Shown here one piece after another: positions 1-9,355 of a stretch of DNA of 20,988 bases. The notes below the pieces were generated by a model. That model was not told where the DNA came from. It made no database searches and saw only the letters and a list, made by a program, of their open reading frames with translations. Source of the stretch: Didymodactylos carnosus (Eukaryota; Rotifera; Eurotatoria; Philodinida; Philodinidae); contig CAJNOQ010003213.1 in the NCBI GenBank assembly GCA_905250885.1, positions 1-20,988 on the forward strand, written 5' to 3'. A program made the position numbers and the translations under genes. The number at the start of each line of letters is the position of its first letter. The first letter of the stretch is position 1.

Positions 1-480
1 GCTTTTTCGGGTTTTGGAGGTTGTTGGTTGCCTGGAAAATCAATAAAGGCTTAATTAAAAAATCGGCGCCGGTCAGTCGATGTAGTTAGGTGTCTAGTTT
101 AAAATAAAACAAACCCGAACTCTCCAGTTTGAAGTATATTAAAAAATCTTGGGACGCCGTTCAGGGTCCTTTTTGGACCTTGATCTCTGGAAAACTCCTA
201 AACCGTAAGACTTGGAGACAAAAAAATTTTTTCATTCCCATAACTAATTGTGCCGAACATTTCTGAAAAGTTTCGTCAAGATCGGATGCACGGTGGCCGA
301 GATAATTTCTGAGGGGGGGGGGACCCTTAAGAAAAGCACTTTTCTCCTAGCAAAAGAAGAAGAGTGAATAAACATTTTAGCATGGATGTATTGTCCTAAC
401 TCTCCTCTTTCAAACAGTACCTGAACCAAAAAATTTTACTGAATAGTTTTTGAGAAATTCGAAAAATACGGAGTAACACT
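1..480. repeat. Dispersed repeat-like segment with a G10 run
   Basis: No credible gene is seen. The stretch is richer in G and C than the AT-rich DNA that follows it. It has a run of ten G residues at about 313-322, followed by 'acccttaag', and a compact block at 250-312 ('cgaacatttctgaaaagttt' and onward) whose texture resembles short interspersed elements of invertebrate genomes. The 61-codon minus-strand frame at 244-429 reads through the G run as a proline stretch and looks accidental. I cannot name the family or fix its ends. The left end probably lies outside the window. Confidence 0.35.
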
Positions 481-1496
481 AGAATGCTGAATTTTATTAA
501 AAACGTTGAGAGTGGCAAAAGTAAATGCCGTACTAACTTTTAATAGTGCATCAGCTCGACGATGTAATATGCATGGTAATCAGTGGTGTTAGTAGGTCGA
601 AGTACAATGATTTAACTCTTTCCCAAATGTCTCAGGCTTTTGTCTAACGCTCAGTTGAGGATGTTTTGAGATGAGATCCGACCATTCTAGACCAATAAAT
701 TTATTTCAGTCAGATTTGTTCTCGCTTATCACAGACAGCGTTATTCAAATTTGAGAACATGATGAACTTATTCTGGTTATCGACTTTAAATCAGAATACT
801 TACTACACATCATCATCATCAGATTTTGACGTATGCTAATAGAGATGTTGCTTTTAACAGAGAATGTAAAATAACATTACACCCGATCTGTTAAGTAACA
901 ATATTTTCTTATTTTACATACGCGCACGTTAGGTTCTAATCTCTTGTAACGTGTGCATATCCTATTGTAGATAGCGAAAGAACTGACAAGATGGTATATT
1001 ATTTCTTTATTGTATAATATAAGTCATATTTTTATATGAAATAAATGATTGTTTTTCTACAGTCTACTTTGTTAATATTATCTACTGTGTTGTTCTATCT
1101 TCTTGTGTACGGCAACATAAGATACTCAAATTTCTTTCGTAATTTTTCAACCATGGGTGATCTTTTCGAAGAAATAAATTTGCTCAGATTAATCGTTTAT
1201 TACGTTGATTGTTATTGTATATAAATAATACTCGATTTTCAGAAGAAATAGTTACTATGTCAATATTAACCAAGTTATCTGAATGTTATAACTGTTTCTA
1301 TTGCCTTTGTATAATATAGTTTTTTTGTGTTGTCGTAATCTTTCTTAATATAATAAATACCTGCAATGTTATTATAAATTGCTGAACGGTCTTGTGAGAT
1401 TGGGTTATCAAGGGATATTCCTCTATTACACACATTAGCGATAAAAGTTTACAACGGCAAAATTATACAAATGTGACACTTATAATATCTGAAGTT
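481..1496. other. AT-rich intergenic stretch, no gene seen
   Basis: No open frame of useful length and no RNA gene is visible. Small features only: a (cat)n microsatellite near 808-820, and an imperfect hairpin at about 922-957 ('gcgcacgtta' against 'taacgtgtgc', one mismatch in ten). The DNA next to the end of the ART-TPR pseudogene is simply AT-rich. Confidence 0.5.
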
Positions 1497-2220
1497 TTAA
1501 GCACAGTCAAGAGCACCCATATAGTTCTCTAATGCTTCTTTAAGGTCATCGCTTATATGATAAGTAAGGCCAATATTATTGTAAACTTTAGCTATTGAAT
1601 GCTTATTTGCCGATAAACCAGTAAGAACGGTGTTTCTAAATTTATTCAAATATTCTTGAGCAACTTTATAATTTCTCACAGCACTGTATGTTGCCTGTTG
1701 ATTCATACATATTGCGACTTGCCAATGATTAGATAATTCTTGCTTTGAATTAATAATTTCTTCTTCCTTTTGAAAATATATTCTAGACTTCGTCGAACTC
1801 TCCTGTTTCATATAAGAGAATTCCGTGACAATTATTCATTTGTATTTTTTGATTGTCACTTAGTGTTGAATTATCACACATAATGTCATAATCATTTTTT
1901 GCTTGATTGTACTTGCCAAGAGCAACTAATATATTAGTCAAATCTAAAAGTGTACAGTCTTTCTCTCGTAAGTATTGTTTTCGAAGTGAGTTTACTAGTT
2001 CCATTGCTAATTGATCTTTCTCACTGGTTAACTTCAATTTCACCCACTAAGTAATTTTATCAGTATTCCAGTCAATATTTTCAATATACCATATAGTTCC
2101 GATAGTGCATGATATTTCTGCTTCATCTGTAAATTTGTTGTATTTACATATATCGACAAAGGCTTTAGATTGATTATTACTTATGTCTAATTCAAAGATG
2201 ACACTTTCATAACGTTCTCT
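1497..2220 (-). pseudogene. ADP-ribosyltransferase (ART) C-terminal part fused to TPR repeats, truncated and broken
   Basis: Read on the minus strand from 2220, the frame shows the end of an arginine-type ADP-ribosyltransferase domain followed by tetratricopeptide helices. The glutamate pair of the ART signature (ExE, in DEAEIS) is at 2124-2116, and a 'GTIWYIENI' strand follows. The pair normally sits in the NAD-binding and catalytic loop. The TPR part begins near 2040; the clearest unit is 'KVYNNIGLTYHISDDLKEALENY' near the end, split here as KVYNNIGLTYHIS and DDLKEALENY. The gene ends with TAA at 1499-1497. Breaks: an in-frame TAG at 2049-2047, and a frame change near 1783-1811 best explained by loss of about two bases in the 'GEFDEV' region. 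The N-terminal part of the ART domain is missing: homology stops at about 2220, right beside a 16-bp tandem repeat. ART-TPR proteins are a large family in bdelloid rotifers. This copy cannot give a complete enzyme. The family call is firm for the TPR part and fairly good for the ART part. Confidence 0.72.
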
Positions 2221-2242
2221 CGACGTCTCTGTTCCGGATCTA

Positions 2243-2322
2243 GGACAGTTGCTCGCGGGGACACTTGCTCGCTAAGACATTTGCTTGCCAGGACATTTGC
2301 GCGCTAGGACACTTGCTCGCCA
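2243..2322. repeat. 16-bp minisatellite, five units
   Basis: Five consecutive 16-bp units, each in exact register, start at 2243, 2259, 2275, 2291 and 2307. The consensus is close to GGACAYTTGCTCGCYA, with two or three differences per unit. The block is GC-rich in AT-rich surroundings. It lies about 22 bases beyond the point where the ART pseudogene loses homology, so it may mark the breakpoint or the end of an inserted element. A 16-bp period does not preserve a reading frame, so it is not a coding repeat. Confidence 0.9.
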
Positions 2323-2594
2323 AAAAGAAATATGTAACAATAAATTAGTTAAAATTTGTGGAAATTAATTTAATTCTCATAAAATAATGAGTTATAATAA
2401 ACGCTATATCCCATATTGATGAGTCTCATAAAATAGAATTATCATTCGATCTATGAGATCATCAAAAACCAGTTACGTCTAAAAATTAAAATTTGTTTTG
2501 ATGTTTTGATTTTATTTTAAATTTTTATTATCGCTGTTTTCAAAATTGTATAAAATGAAACCGTAGAAGGCAATGAAATAATCATGCTGCGTGG
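2323..2594. other. AT-rich spacer with a weak hairpin
   Basis: No gene is seen. An imperfect inverted repeat lies at about 2418-2466: 'ttgatgagtctcata' on the left faces 'tatgagatcatcaa' on the right, with one base missing in one arm. It could be the end of a small element or chance in AT-rich DNA. Confidence 0.35.
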
Positions 2595-3045
2595 CCATGC
2601 AACACAGCGTAAGTATTAATGGCCTGCGGGCGGTCCCGTTCCAGATCGCATCGCTGCGGTACTTTTTACGGGACTGGGATCCAGAAAAATCTTTTTTTCG
2701 GGACCTGGACCTGGAGGTCGGCGGGATGGTCCCGGTCCCGATTAATGGGACCGGCACCAGGTTTTTTGGAAAATAATCTTGCATAGAGCATAAAAGTTTC
2801 TTAAGTTCTGTGCTTGTTTGTATGTAGACACTAGTTCTGCGAGAAAGTATTCACACAAAATTCTGAAAGTCTTCAACTAATACGAACCACGCAAGCTGCC
2901 CCACGCGCCACATTACAACTATCAACGACTTTCAACTACCAGCCATACTTTAAAAAAATACATACTGGAACACGGAAGTGGGACCAAGAACGGGTTCTTT
3001 CGACGGAACCGGGACCAAAAAGTTTGGTTCCGCAGCGTCATTAAA
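2595..3045. repeat. GC-rich 'ggtcccg / cgggacc' repeat, possible small inverted-repeat element
   Basis: Two GC-rich blocks (about 2615-2760 and 2975-3040) are full of short direct and inverted copies of ggtccc/gggacc around a plainer middle. The outer parts face each other: 'gctgcggtac' near 2653 and its near-complement 'gttccgcagc' near 3028, each followed inward by a T/A run and a gggac/gtccc motif. This suggests a degenerate non-autonomous element or foldback repeat of about 380-450 bp. Frames across the first block on both strands (2591-2776 plus, 2512-2784 minus) encode low-complexity VPVP/RSRSRK-type sequence and look like by-products of the repeat. The family is not recognised and the ends are uncertain. 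Confidence 0.45.
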
Positions 3046-3151
3046 CGCTTTTCTATGGTTCTAAGTTTGATATATTTTACAAAGTATTTTTATAGAAATT
3101 TTGAAATTGTATTTGACTTGACTAATTCTTATTAAATTAGAACATCAATGA

Positions 3152-4252
3152 TTAAATACATTTGAAAATTTCTATATCAGACAATTTACTTTGCTCATAT
3201 CCAGTGAATGTTTTGTTTCCTTTTCCCGATGTGTCTATGTACGTTTGAGGAAAATGGATTGTTCCAGCATTCGTCTCAATAAAAACACAAATATCACTTC
3301 CCTCTCCTTCACCGCCAAATGTTGGTCCATAATGCGGATCTTGAAATATTGCATGCTGAGAATTATAAACTTTATATTTTGTTGGTGGAATGTTATACGG
3401 ATTTGTGAGTGTAAATAAAAATGCAGTTGCATCTTTTTTATATGGTCCACTGGTGAGATTCCACGTTACATTTGTGTAACCACCGAATAAATATCCATTT
3501 CCTTCTGATTGTATAACAGTTATTGTTGGATTAAAATTATCACATAAACGATGAAATGTTTCTACGTCAAATCCATCTCGTACTGCCTTATATATCAGTT
3601 TCCATTGTTGGGATGATTTACCATAAAATCTGTTTAATATCAATTGTTGATCATGAGACAGTAACGCTGTTCCATCGAATAATGAGACAGATTTTATCTC
3701 ATTGACCTCTTTTACTAAATTGATTTTTGAACGGACAGTAATGCAGTTTTTGTTAATATATAATGGTTCTGTTTGTATATCGATGAAATTCTGTTTTAAT
3801 TTTTCAGTTTCTTTACTAATATTTCTAATTATTTCTTTCATTCCTTTGATTTCATCGTATGTAACATCATCATCACGAATAAATTTCTTAATCTTTTCTT
3901 CGAGACTTCTGATGACTTCTTCTTGCTCATTTTTGACTTTTATAAAATTTTGTTCCACTAATACATCAATTTCATATCTTTTACGGTCATAAAGTTGCTC
4001 AATTAATAGAAAACTGTCATTTCTCCATTTGTTCAATATGGCATACGATTGTTCAACTATGTGCAACGACTTTAAACCGTTGAGTTTAGTAGTTAATTCA
4101 TTAATTTGATCGGTAAGTGGATGAAGTTCGTCGTTTAGTGAGTCAGCATGTTCAATAAAATGTTTTTTACATACATCTTTGTTACAATGACGACATAGTG
4201 TTGCTGCTGTTCGCTTACATTCGATAATTTCACATTGTTTTGAAGAGCTCAT
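3152..4252 (-). CDS. B-box zinc finger / coiled-coil / TLDc domain protein, intact
   Basis: A complete 366-residue, single-exon frame. Residues 7-44 form a B-box-like zinc finger, with ligands C7, C12, C20, C23, C28, H31, H35 and H44. Residues about 45-175 are charged and helical with heptad-like leucine/isoleucine spacing (a coiled coil), giving the order seen in TRIM-like proteins but without a RING. From about residue 195 to the end there is a TLDc domain: the helix 'LSHDQQLILNRFYG', then 'WKLIYKAVRDGF', the strand 'YLFGGYTNVTW', the 'DATAFLFTL' strand, the 'GPTFGGEGEGSDICVF' turn and a C-terminal 'IEIFKC' strand. TLDc domains in TLDc/OXR proteins are linked to oxidative-stress protection and V-ATPase binding. 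The role of the B-box fusion is unknown; in bdelloids and some other invertebrates such fusions form expanded families, perhaps as cytoplasmic sensors or adaptors (inference). The start is the first ATG of the frame, immediately before the finger. No breaks are seen, in contrast to its neighbours. Confidence 0.9.
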   Translation of the reverse strand: MSSSKQCEIIECKRTAATLCRHCNKDVCKKHFIEHADSLNDELHPLTDQINELTTKLNGLKSLHIVEQSYAILNKWRNDSFLLIEQLYDRKRYEIDVLVEQNFIKVKNEQEEVIRSLEEKIKKFIRDDDVTYDEIKGMKEIIRNISKETEKLKQNFIDIQTEPLYINKNCITVRSKINLVKEVNEIKSVSLFDGTALLSHDQQLILNRFYGKSSQQWKLIYKAVRDGFDVETFHRLCDNFNPTITVIQSEGNGYLFGGYTNVTWNLTSGPYKKDATAFLFTLTNPYNIPPTKYKVYNSQHAIFQDPHYGPTFGGEGEGSDICVFIETNAGTIHFPQTYIDTSGKGNKTFTGYEQSKLSDIEIFKCI

Positions 4253-4277
4253 TGTAATGTATTTTTCAATCTAAAAA

Positions 4278-4286
4278 CTGAAAATG
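4278..4286 (-). promoter_or_regulatory. Candidate trans-splice (or 5' UTR intron) acceptor of the TLDc gene
   Basis: On the minus strand 'cattttcag' ends 25 bases before the ATG of the TLDc gene, with T-rich DNA around it. Bdelloid mRNAs are commonly trans-spliced to a short leader, and this is a suitable acceptor. Seen: the motif and its position. Inferred: its use. Confidence 0.35.
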
Positions 4287-4799
4287 TTTGTTTTGAATGC
4301 ATTCGGTTACGCAGAAGAAGGATGGGAGAAACGAAATATTCATTGCTACAATTATGAAGAAAAAGAAAAAGTAGAAACGAAAACGAGAAAGACACGTTTT
4401 TCCCATACGATACTCTACCTTTTATGTCAATAAATAACGTTGAAACAGTGCTCTAGAAATAATGAATGAGTAAAGAACGTATAGAACTAAAAAGAAACAT
4501 CACATGTTGATTCGTAAAAGATAAAAAAACAAATGAATAAAAGAAAATAGTTTAATAGGAATTATATTCAACTTGATGACGTCTTGGGACACATCTACAT
4601 TCTCTCTTAGCTGACAGAATTATGTCTAAAACTGAATAAAAATTAAATCTTTTTTCAGTTATCGAATATACTTATTTTATGGTATAGACATTTAGATGAT
4701 ATATTTTGTATATTCAGCATTGATTCTATGCATGACACTTGATTATTATGAAATTCAATCGTACGTGATGATCGGACAAAATTATGAAAAACCTAATGA
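4287..4799. other. Upstream region of the TLDc gene, no gene seen
   Basis: AT-rich DNA that must hold the promoter of the minus-strand TLDc gene. On the minus strand there is a long pyrimidine-rich stretch (about 4390-4330). No clear TATA box or conserved site can be fixed, and no coding frame of note is present apart from an accidental one entering the adjacent MITE. Confidence 0.4.
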
Positions 4800-5137
4800 C
4801 CCCCCCTCCCCCATAATAGAAGACCAGCTGATCTTCTGTTTTGTCCGAGTTCTAAAGGGTGGTCTTCTATTACGGTCAACTTTTGTCGCCTGCTAGTAGT
4901 CCAAAGGTAACCCCCATGTACTCGAAGTCGATTACCTATCAGAAGTAAATTTTGGCGAAATTTTTTTAAAAATTCCCCTAGGTATAGGGTATTTTCCGAT
5001 TTTTTTCGCGGACATAATAGAAGATCAGTGGTCGTCTAGAAGTTACAAGACCATGGTCTTCTACCTGGCTTTCAAGTCATATAATCGGCAGTGGTCTTCT
5101 AATAGGGGATGGTCTTCTATTGTGGGGAGGGAGAGGT
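4800..5137. mobile_element. MITE with C-rich terminal inverted repeats and repeated GGTCTTCTA motifs
   Basis: The left end (4801-4825) reads ccccctcccccataatagaa then gacca. The right end (5111-5136) is its near-complement, ggtcttctattgtggggagg followed by gagagg. This gives terminal inverted repeats of about 23-28 bp. Between them the 9-nt core GGTCTTCTA or its complement recurs: plus copies near 4829 (variant), 4861, 5033 (variant), 5053, 5092 and 5111; minus copies near 4815 and 5014. The element is about 338 bp with no coding capacity, so it is non-autonomous. No clear target-site duplication is visible, so the superfamily is undetermined. Confidence 0.72.
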
Positions 5138-5864
5138 GGGAATATGGGATAAACTGATCATTTATTCACTTATCCTATTTGTAATATCCCTAATATTATA
5201 CCAAAATATTCGGCGTCATTTTCTCTATCAATTGCGAATGCACAAAAATGCACATATTTATCAGCGTCGAGTTGTAGGTTTTTCCAAACCCTAGGTTTTG
5301 AGGTATTTTCCGTTTTTCTCAGCTGAGAAACACTTTTATTGAATATTAATGTGATATTTGTGAGCAGCATAAAATACTGCACCGAATGATGTATAATTTA
5401 TTAATTTTACAAATAAAATATTTTTCAACAAGAATTCAGAGCAATGGTAAGGAACTTTTTATCAAACAAGGTAGTAAGGATTTTTTTATCGAAAAACAGA
5501 GTTCTTTTACTTTTATTAATATCTGACGCGTAATGAGACTATACTAACATATAAAAATTCGATGGTTTTTTTCTAGAGAAATGGAATTTTGGAAAATTAG
5601 ATATTCGGAATCAGCACAACGAGTTACGTCGTACGGCGCAAAGATCTCGTCGGGACACCCGCGGTTTTTGGATCCGATGCTCCACTGTGGGTTTTCACGG
5701 TATATTAATTTTGAAGTGTTCGTCCTTAAGCCGTGAATTCCTGTGAAAGTCGCTGTCCAAATAAAACGGCGCAAAGACGAATTTTGTACAGCATTTGACG
5801 AGCTTCACAATGGTAAAAAAAGTTTGTCCTAACATCTTTTCTATACGTAAAAAATGCAAAAAAC
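5138..5864. other. Non-coding stretch with a GC-rich repeat-like patch
   Basis: No gene is accepted here. A GC-richer patch at about 5605-5775 contains the 10-nt direct repeat 'cggcgcaaag' (5636 and 5766) and gives a 76-codon minus-strand frame with no recognisable domain. It looks like a fragment of a dispersed repeat of unknown family. The remainder is AT-rich. Confidence 0.35.
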
Positions 5865-5882
5865 AAACGTAACGGTGTTACA
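5865..5882 (+). repeat. Candidate left end repeat of the decayed transposon
   Basis: The 18-nt string aaacgtaacggtgttaca matches, on the opposite strand, 16 of 18 positions of the repeat at 8624-8641, on the other side of the decayed transposase. A third copy in the same orientation as this one is at 8775-8789. The placement suggests a terminal or subterminal inverted repeat of the element carrying the 6371-8086 pseudogene. Confidence 0.5.
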
Positions 5883-6370
5883 CCTTTCTTTCGAAAATTC
5901 ATGTGTTCTTTTTATTTGATGTGACTTTGTCTCAACACGTTGTTTAGACGTTCAAAGAGACATTTCTAAAACTCTAACTACTAAAGACAGCATCAGCATG
6001 GTTGGAGATCTCTTAAGTCTCTGTTAAACTCAACATTTCCCGCTCCAATAAACTATGCTTCTGGTATAGGTTTGAGGCACACTTAGAGGCTCTTTGCCAC
6101 TAAAATTTAAGTGCATACTATCTTAAACTTTAGTGTTTCCCTAGCTCGGGACGAAGACCTGACCTCCTTCGAGCTGAGTATTTTTTTTGTTTTTTTGCAG
6201 ATGTTTCTATCAGTAAATTTTTTTTCTACTATTTTCTTTTCATCTTATCGTTTACTACAAAGTCTTGGTTAAATGAAACCCGTTTCTACATTTCATCGAG
6301 TATCTAAATACACACATAATCAGCAAAACAACGTCAATCAAAAAGTTCTAAAAAATCTACATGTTTACTA

Positions 6371-8086
6371 TCAATATGTTATGGTTTTTTTCTGAGAACA
6401 CGTCGAGTAATAACGAAACTCTAATTCATCTTCATCAACCACTTTAACTGAATGCATTTTTAATGTTTCTGGAACAGATTTTGCCGTTTTGAAAAGATTT
6501 TCAAGTTTAGTTTTCGAACTATCAATATCATTTCTCGTGATTTCAATAAAAATTATTTTCTTAGTTTTTTTCATTGCAAGCGTAATAAAATCTTCAGTTG
6601 ATCGACATACTCCTCGTGCCCGTATAGCTGACCACACAAGACGTTTTACAGTACCTCCAATTCCGTCAACTACACCCTTACCATGAGCAGTTGCAAAAAA
6701 ATGCCAACTCAAATTTATTTTTCGTTCTGTAGCAATTCGTGTTAAATTTCGAAAATGAAAACGTTGTTTAAACTGAGTGAGAAGCAGCACCATGCGAAAA
6801 ACAATTTATTTCTTCAACATTTGGAAGAACTGTTTCGATATGATTTAAAATGATTTTCAAAGCAGAATCAACAACAAATTTATCGTGTGTTACATCTAAC
6901 GATGGTAGAGCAAAAGAAAAATTTTCACCTTTTGACCACCAAAAAGCAGTAAATATACTCAACGGTTTTGTGTTCTAATGAGCCTTCTGGATCTCGTCTT
7001 ATTCTTTCGTATTGAAATTCTCTGCAAAATCGACTTGCAATACTATCTTTTCATCACTAACTTCAGTCTTTAACTTTTCAAAATACTTTGTCTGTTCTCG
7101 TTTAATGTACACATGAAACAGAAAATATTCAACTTTTGACTTCAATAACAAAACTGCTTCATCAACATTTCCTGAAAAAAAATTTTTTTTTTCTGCACGA
7201 CCATTTTCGTTCATCCATTGTGGCCAAATAATCTTAACGTTGCCGTCCGTAACGTTTTCCTCAATTTTTTCTGTAAAAAGATCTTGACAAAGTGAACAAC
7301 TACTGAATATACATTCTTCGTTATTAGTACTACAAACTAAACTATCGGTAAATGTTTGCAAAGTTGAGCAGTATTTTCCACCAACGTGTTCATCAAGAGA
7401 TTTTAAAAGTAAACAAATATTTTCGTGATACAAACACATGCAATTCCTATGTGCTAAAGCACCTGTTGGAATGACAAAAGGAGGTCGTAATTCAGCAAAC
7501 GATGAACGACTTAGATAAACGTTGTCATTCTCTTCTTTAAATAATTCATAAGTTTCACGTAAATTATTAAACAAAACTCGTTTCTGATTAGTTACTTTAC
7601 TTCCATCATCCTCTTTAATAACAACTATGTCTCTTTTACCTGGTAATTGATATGAAATATCGTCTCGTAAATAGAAATTATGAACGTCATTTTTTAGTTT
7701 GTCAGCAAGCTGAACTGTAGTACGTTGATGTTTACATTTAGGAACCAAACCAAATGTTTCAGCAAGGCGCTGAATGATAACTTTTTTCTTTTTATCACAT
7801 TTTGGAAGTGAAGAATTTGTTTTTTTTAAAGCCTTACTGAATGATTGACGACTTTTGAATGAGCTTGAAGGAGGTTTATTAACTAAACAATTTTTTTATA
7901 TTCTCGATATTTGTGTTGACGAATTTTGTTGTCGGTACGAAATTTAGTTAAGCTTACTGCTGTCAGTTTTTGCTTTTCCTAATTATAACGAACACGATCT
8001 TTTGCTTTCACTGCTTCATATTTAACTTTATCTTTTTTGATTTTCTCTCGATATTTTTTCATTCTTTCAGCATTAGTCATAGCCAT
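6371..8086 (-). pseudogene. Decayed DDE-like transposase candidate (DFAEN / FSDG / HGKG-DGIGG family)
   Basis: Reading the minus strand from the ATG at 8086 gives pieces of one protein of about 560-570 residues. First is a basic N-terminal helix ('ERMKKYREKIKKDKVKYE'), then 'RQSFSKALKK...LPKC.KKK' and 'VIIQRLAETFGLVPKC'. A central region carries Cys pairs. Then come 'VDFAENF' (Asp codon 7031-7029), 'DEIQKAH', 'SIFTAFWW', 'INCFSHGAASH' and, near the C-terminus, 'FFATAHGKGVVDGIGG' (Asp codon 6667-6665). I know this motif series from uncharacterised proteins repeated in insects, cnidarians and rotifers. The three acidic positions and multicopy behaviour suggest an RNase H-like transposase (inference). 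Breaks: TAG at 7981-7979, a frame change near TAG 7885-7883, TAA at 7001-6999, TAG at 6977-6975, and a frame change near 6776-6780. The expected Asp of FSDG is His (codon 6794-6792), one base from GAT. The copy is dead. Confidence 0.7.
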
Positions 8087-8389
8087 GTCAAAATGACGAT
8101 AGTAAGAAGAAACAAATAGTTACCTCGATGAAAGCGATACAAAAGATATTCGGCAATAGTAACTATATGACAGAAAAATTTGCAAATCTTTATCCAGAAC
8201 TGTTTCTTACTGGATAGATGGAACTGATTCTCCTTTTCTTTTCCAGCTATTTATATATTGTGAACTGCTAAAACAAAACAGACGGGGAAAGGAAGAAAAG
8301 AAAAAGAAAATATACTCATCATTTAAACCGTTTAGTTTTTCGTTTTGAACGACTATAGTCTGTTCAAAAAATCTGAACAACATGGCATT

Positions 8390-9300
8390 CAATGCGGAAT
8401 CCGATATTGATTTTGAATGTGTTGCTACAATGGTTAAAATTAACCGTGGCTGGAAATATCGAAAGATACAATAAACCTTAGAGATTTTTTGAAAGATTTA
8501 TCGGTAGATAAGTAAACTAAAGGTCAAATAAGGTTTGATTTGTAACCAGAGACTGTCTGACGTTAGTACTATCGAAATTGTTGTTGAATTATATGAGCTA
8601 AGAAGCACCAAAAATGAAGTTTTTGTCACATCGTTACGTTTATTTCCCTCTAGATGAGACATTTTTCAGAAAAAAGTAGTGCATCAGAACCCCCGTAGAA
8701 AGTTAGTAATAGTCCACTACTTTATTCACTGATATTTCGTAAAGCACTCATTAAAAATTTTAAAATAAGGTTTTCGTAACGGTGTGACAGCGATATTGAT
8801 CAAGTATTGTATTAGGAATATCTCAAGGTGAAGGATAGGACAAAAGTTGGTTCTTTTGCCAAAAGAAAGTCAGTCTATGATAGTTTAGAGAACACCTGAA
8901 AGCGCGGTTTCGAAGCTTGTCATTACCGTGTATAGTTGGTTTCGAAGTAGAAAATAAAAAATTGCTACCAATGGTGTGATAAATGAAGATTAATGTATAC
9001 ATTTTTTAAGACTCAAAAAAAATAAGTTCTTGAATAACAATGTGTTTTCTTACACTTTCGAACATGCTCTATAACATGGCATAAACGTTTATTTAAAGTT
9101 TTGAAATAAATACTTAATGTCTGAAGTGTCGCTAATTATTTGGACCAAAAGCGATGAATGAGCAAATGAATATTCATTGCGACAACGAATAAATTTCCAA
9201 GCAGAACCAACATTCATCAATAAGGGAATGATGAACCAAATTGATTAATTTCTAATACTTATTTGAGAACAGAGTAGTCGTGATAACATGATAACCTTTA
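8390..9300. other. Non-coding stretch containing end-repeat copies
   Basis: No gene is seen. Apart from the repeat pair at 8624-8641 and 8775-8789, the sequence is AT-rich and unremarkable. A short inverted pair, 'agtagtg' (8676) and 'cactact' (8714), lies between the two repeats. The 61-codon minus-strand frame at 8207-8392 is low-complexity (a run of Phe) and is not accepted. Confidence 0.4.
8624..8789. repeat. Inverted pair of a 15-nt motif (166-bp span), candidate right end of the transposon or a tiny MITE
   Basis: At 8624 'tgtcacatcgttacg' faces 'cgtaacggtgtgaca' at 8775-8789, matching at 14 of 15 positions as an inverted repeat. The left arm also pairs with 5865-5882 beyond the decayed transposase. 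Two readings fit: the left arm is the right terminus of the transposase element and the 8775 copy belongs to another copy, or 8624-8789 is an independent very small inverted-repeat element. No target duplication could be identified. Confidence 0.5.
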
Positions 9301-9355
9301 TAAAAATATGTATAAAAGGTGCAGATACACCACTCTCTTTCACACTGTTTTAATA

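Noticed and set aside
2243-2322. CRISPR-like array
   Set aside because: The 16-bp units are contiguous without spacers, and the organism is a eukaryote.
2512-2784. Overlapping frames on both strands in the GC-rich block
   Set aside because: Translations are low-complexity products of the ggtccc/gggacc repeat and occur on both strands at once.
3191-3992. Frames on the plus strand and in another minus frame over the TLDc gene
   Set aside because: They are shadows of the intact TLDc frame, with unnatural composition.
5121-5140. Telomere-like 'tgtgggg' string
   Set aside because: It is a single occurrence that belongs to the MITE inverted end; there is no tandem array.
5544-5774. 76-codon minus-strand frame
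   Set aside because: It has no recognisable domain and lies in a repeat-like GC-rich patch.
6181-6272. Strong acceptor-like 'tttttttgcag' followed directly by ATG
   Set aside because: The frame after it has only 23 codons, so the site cannot be tied to a gene.
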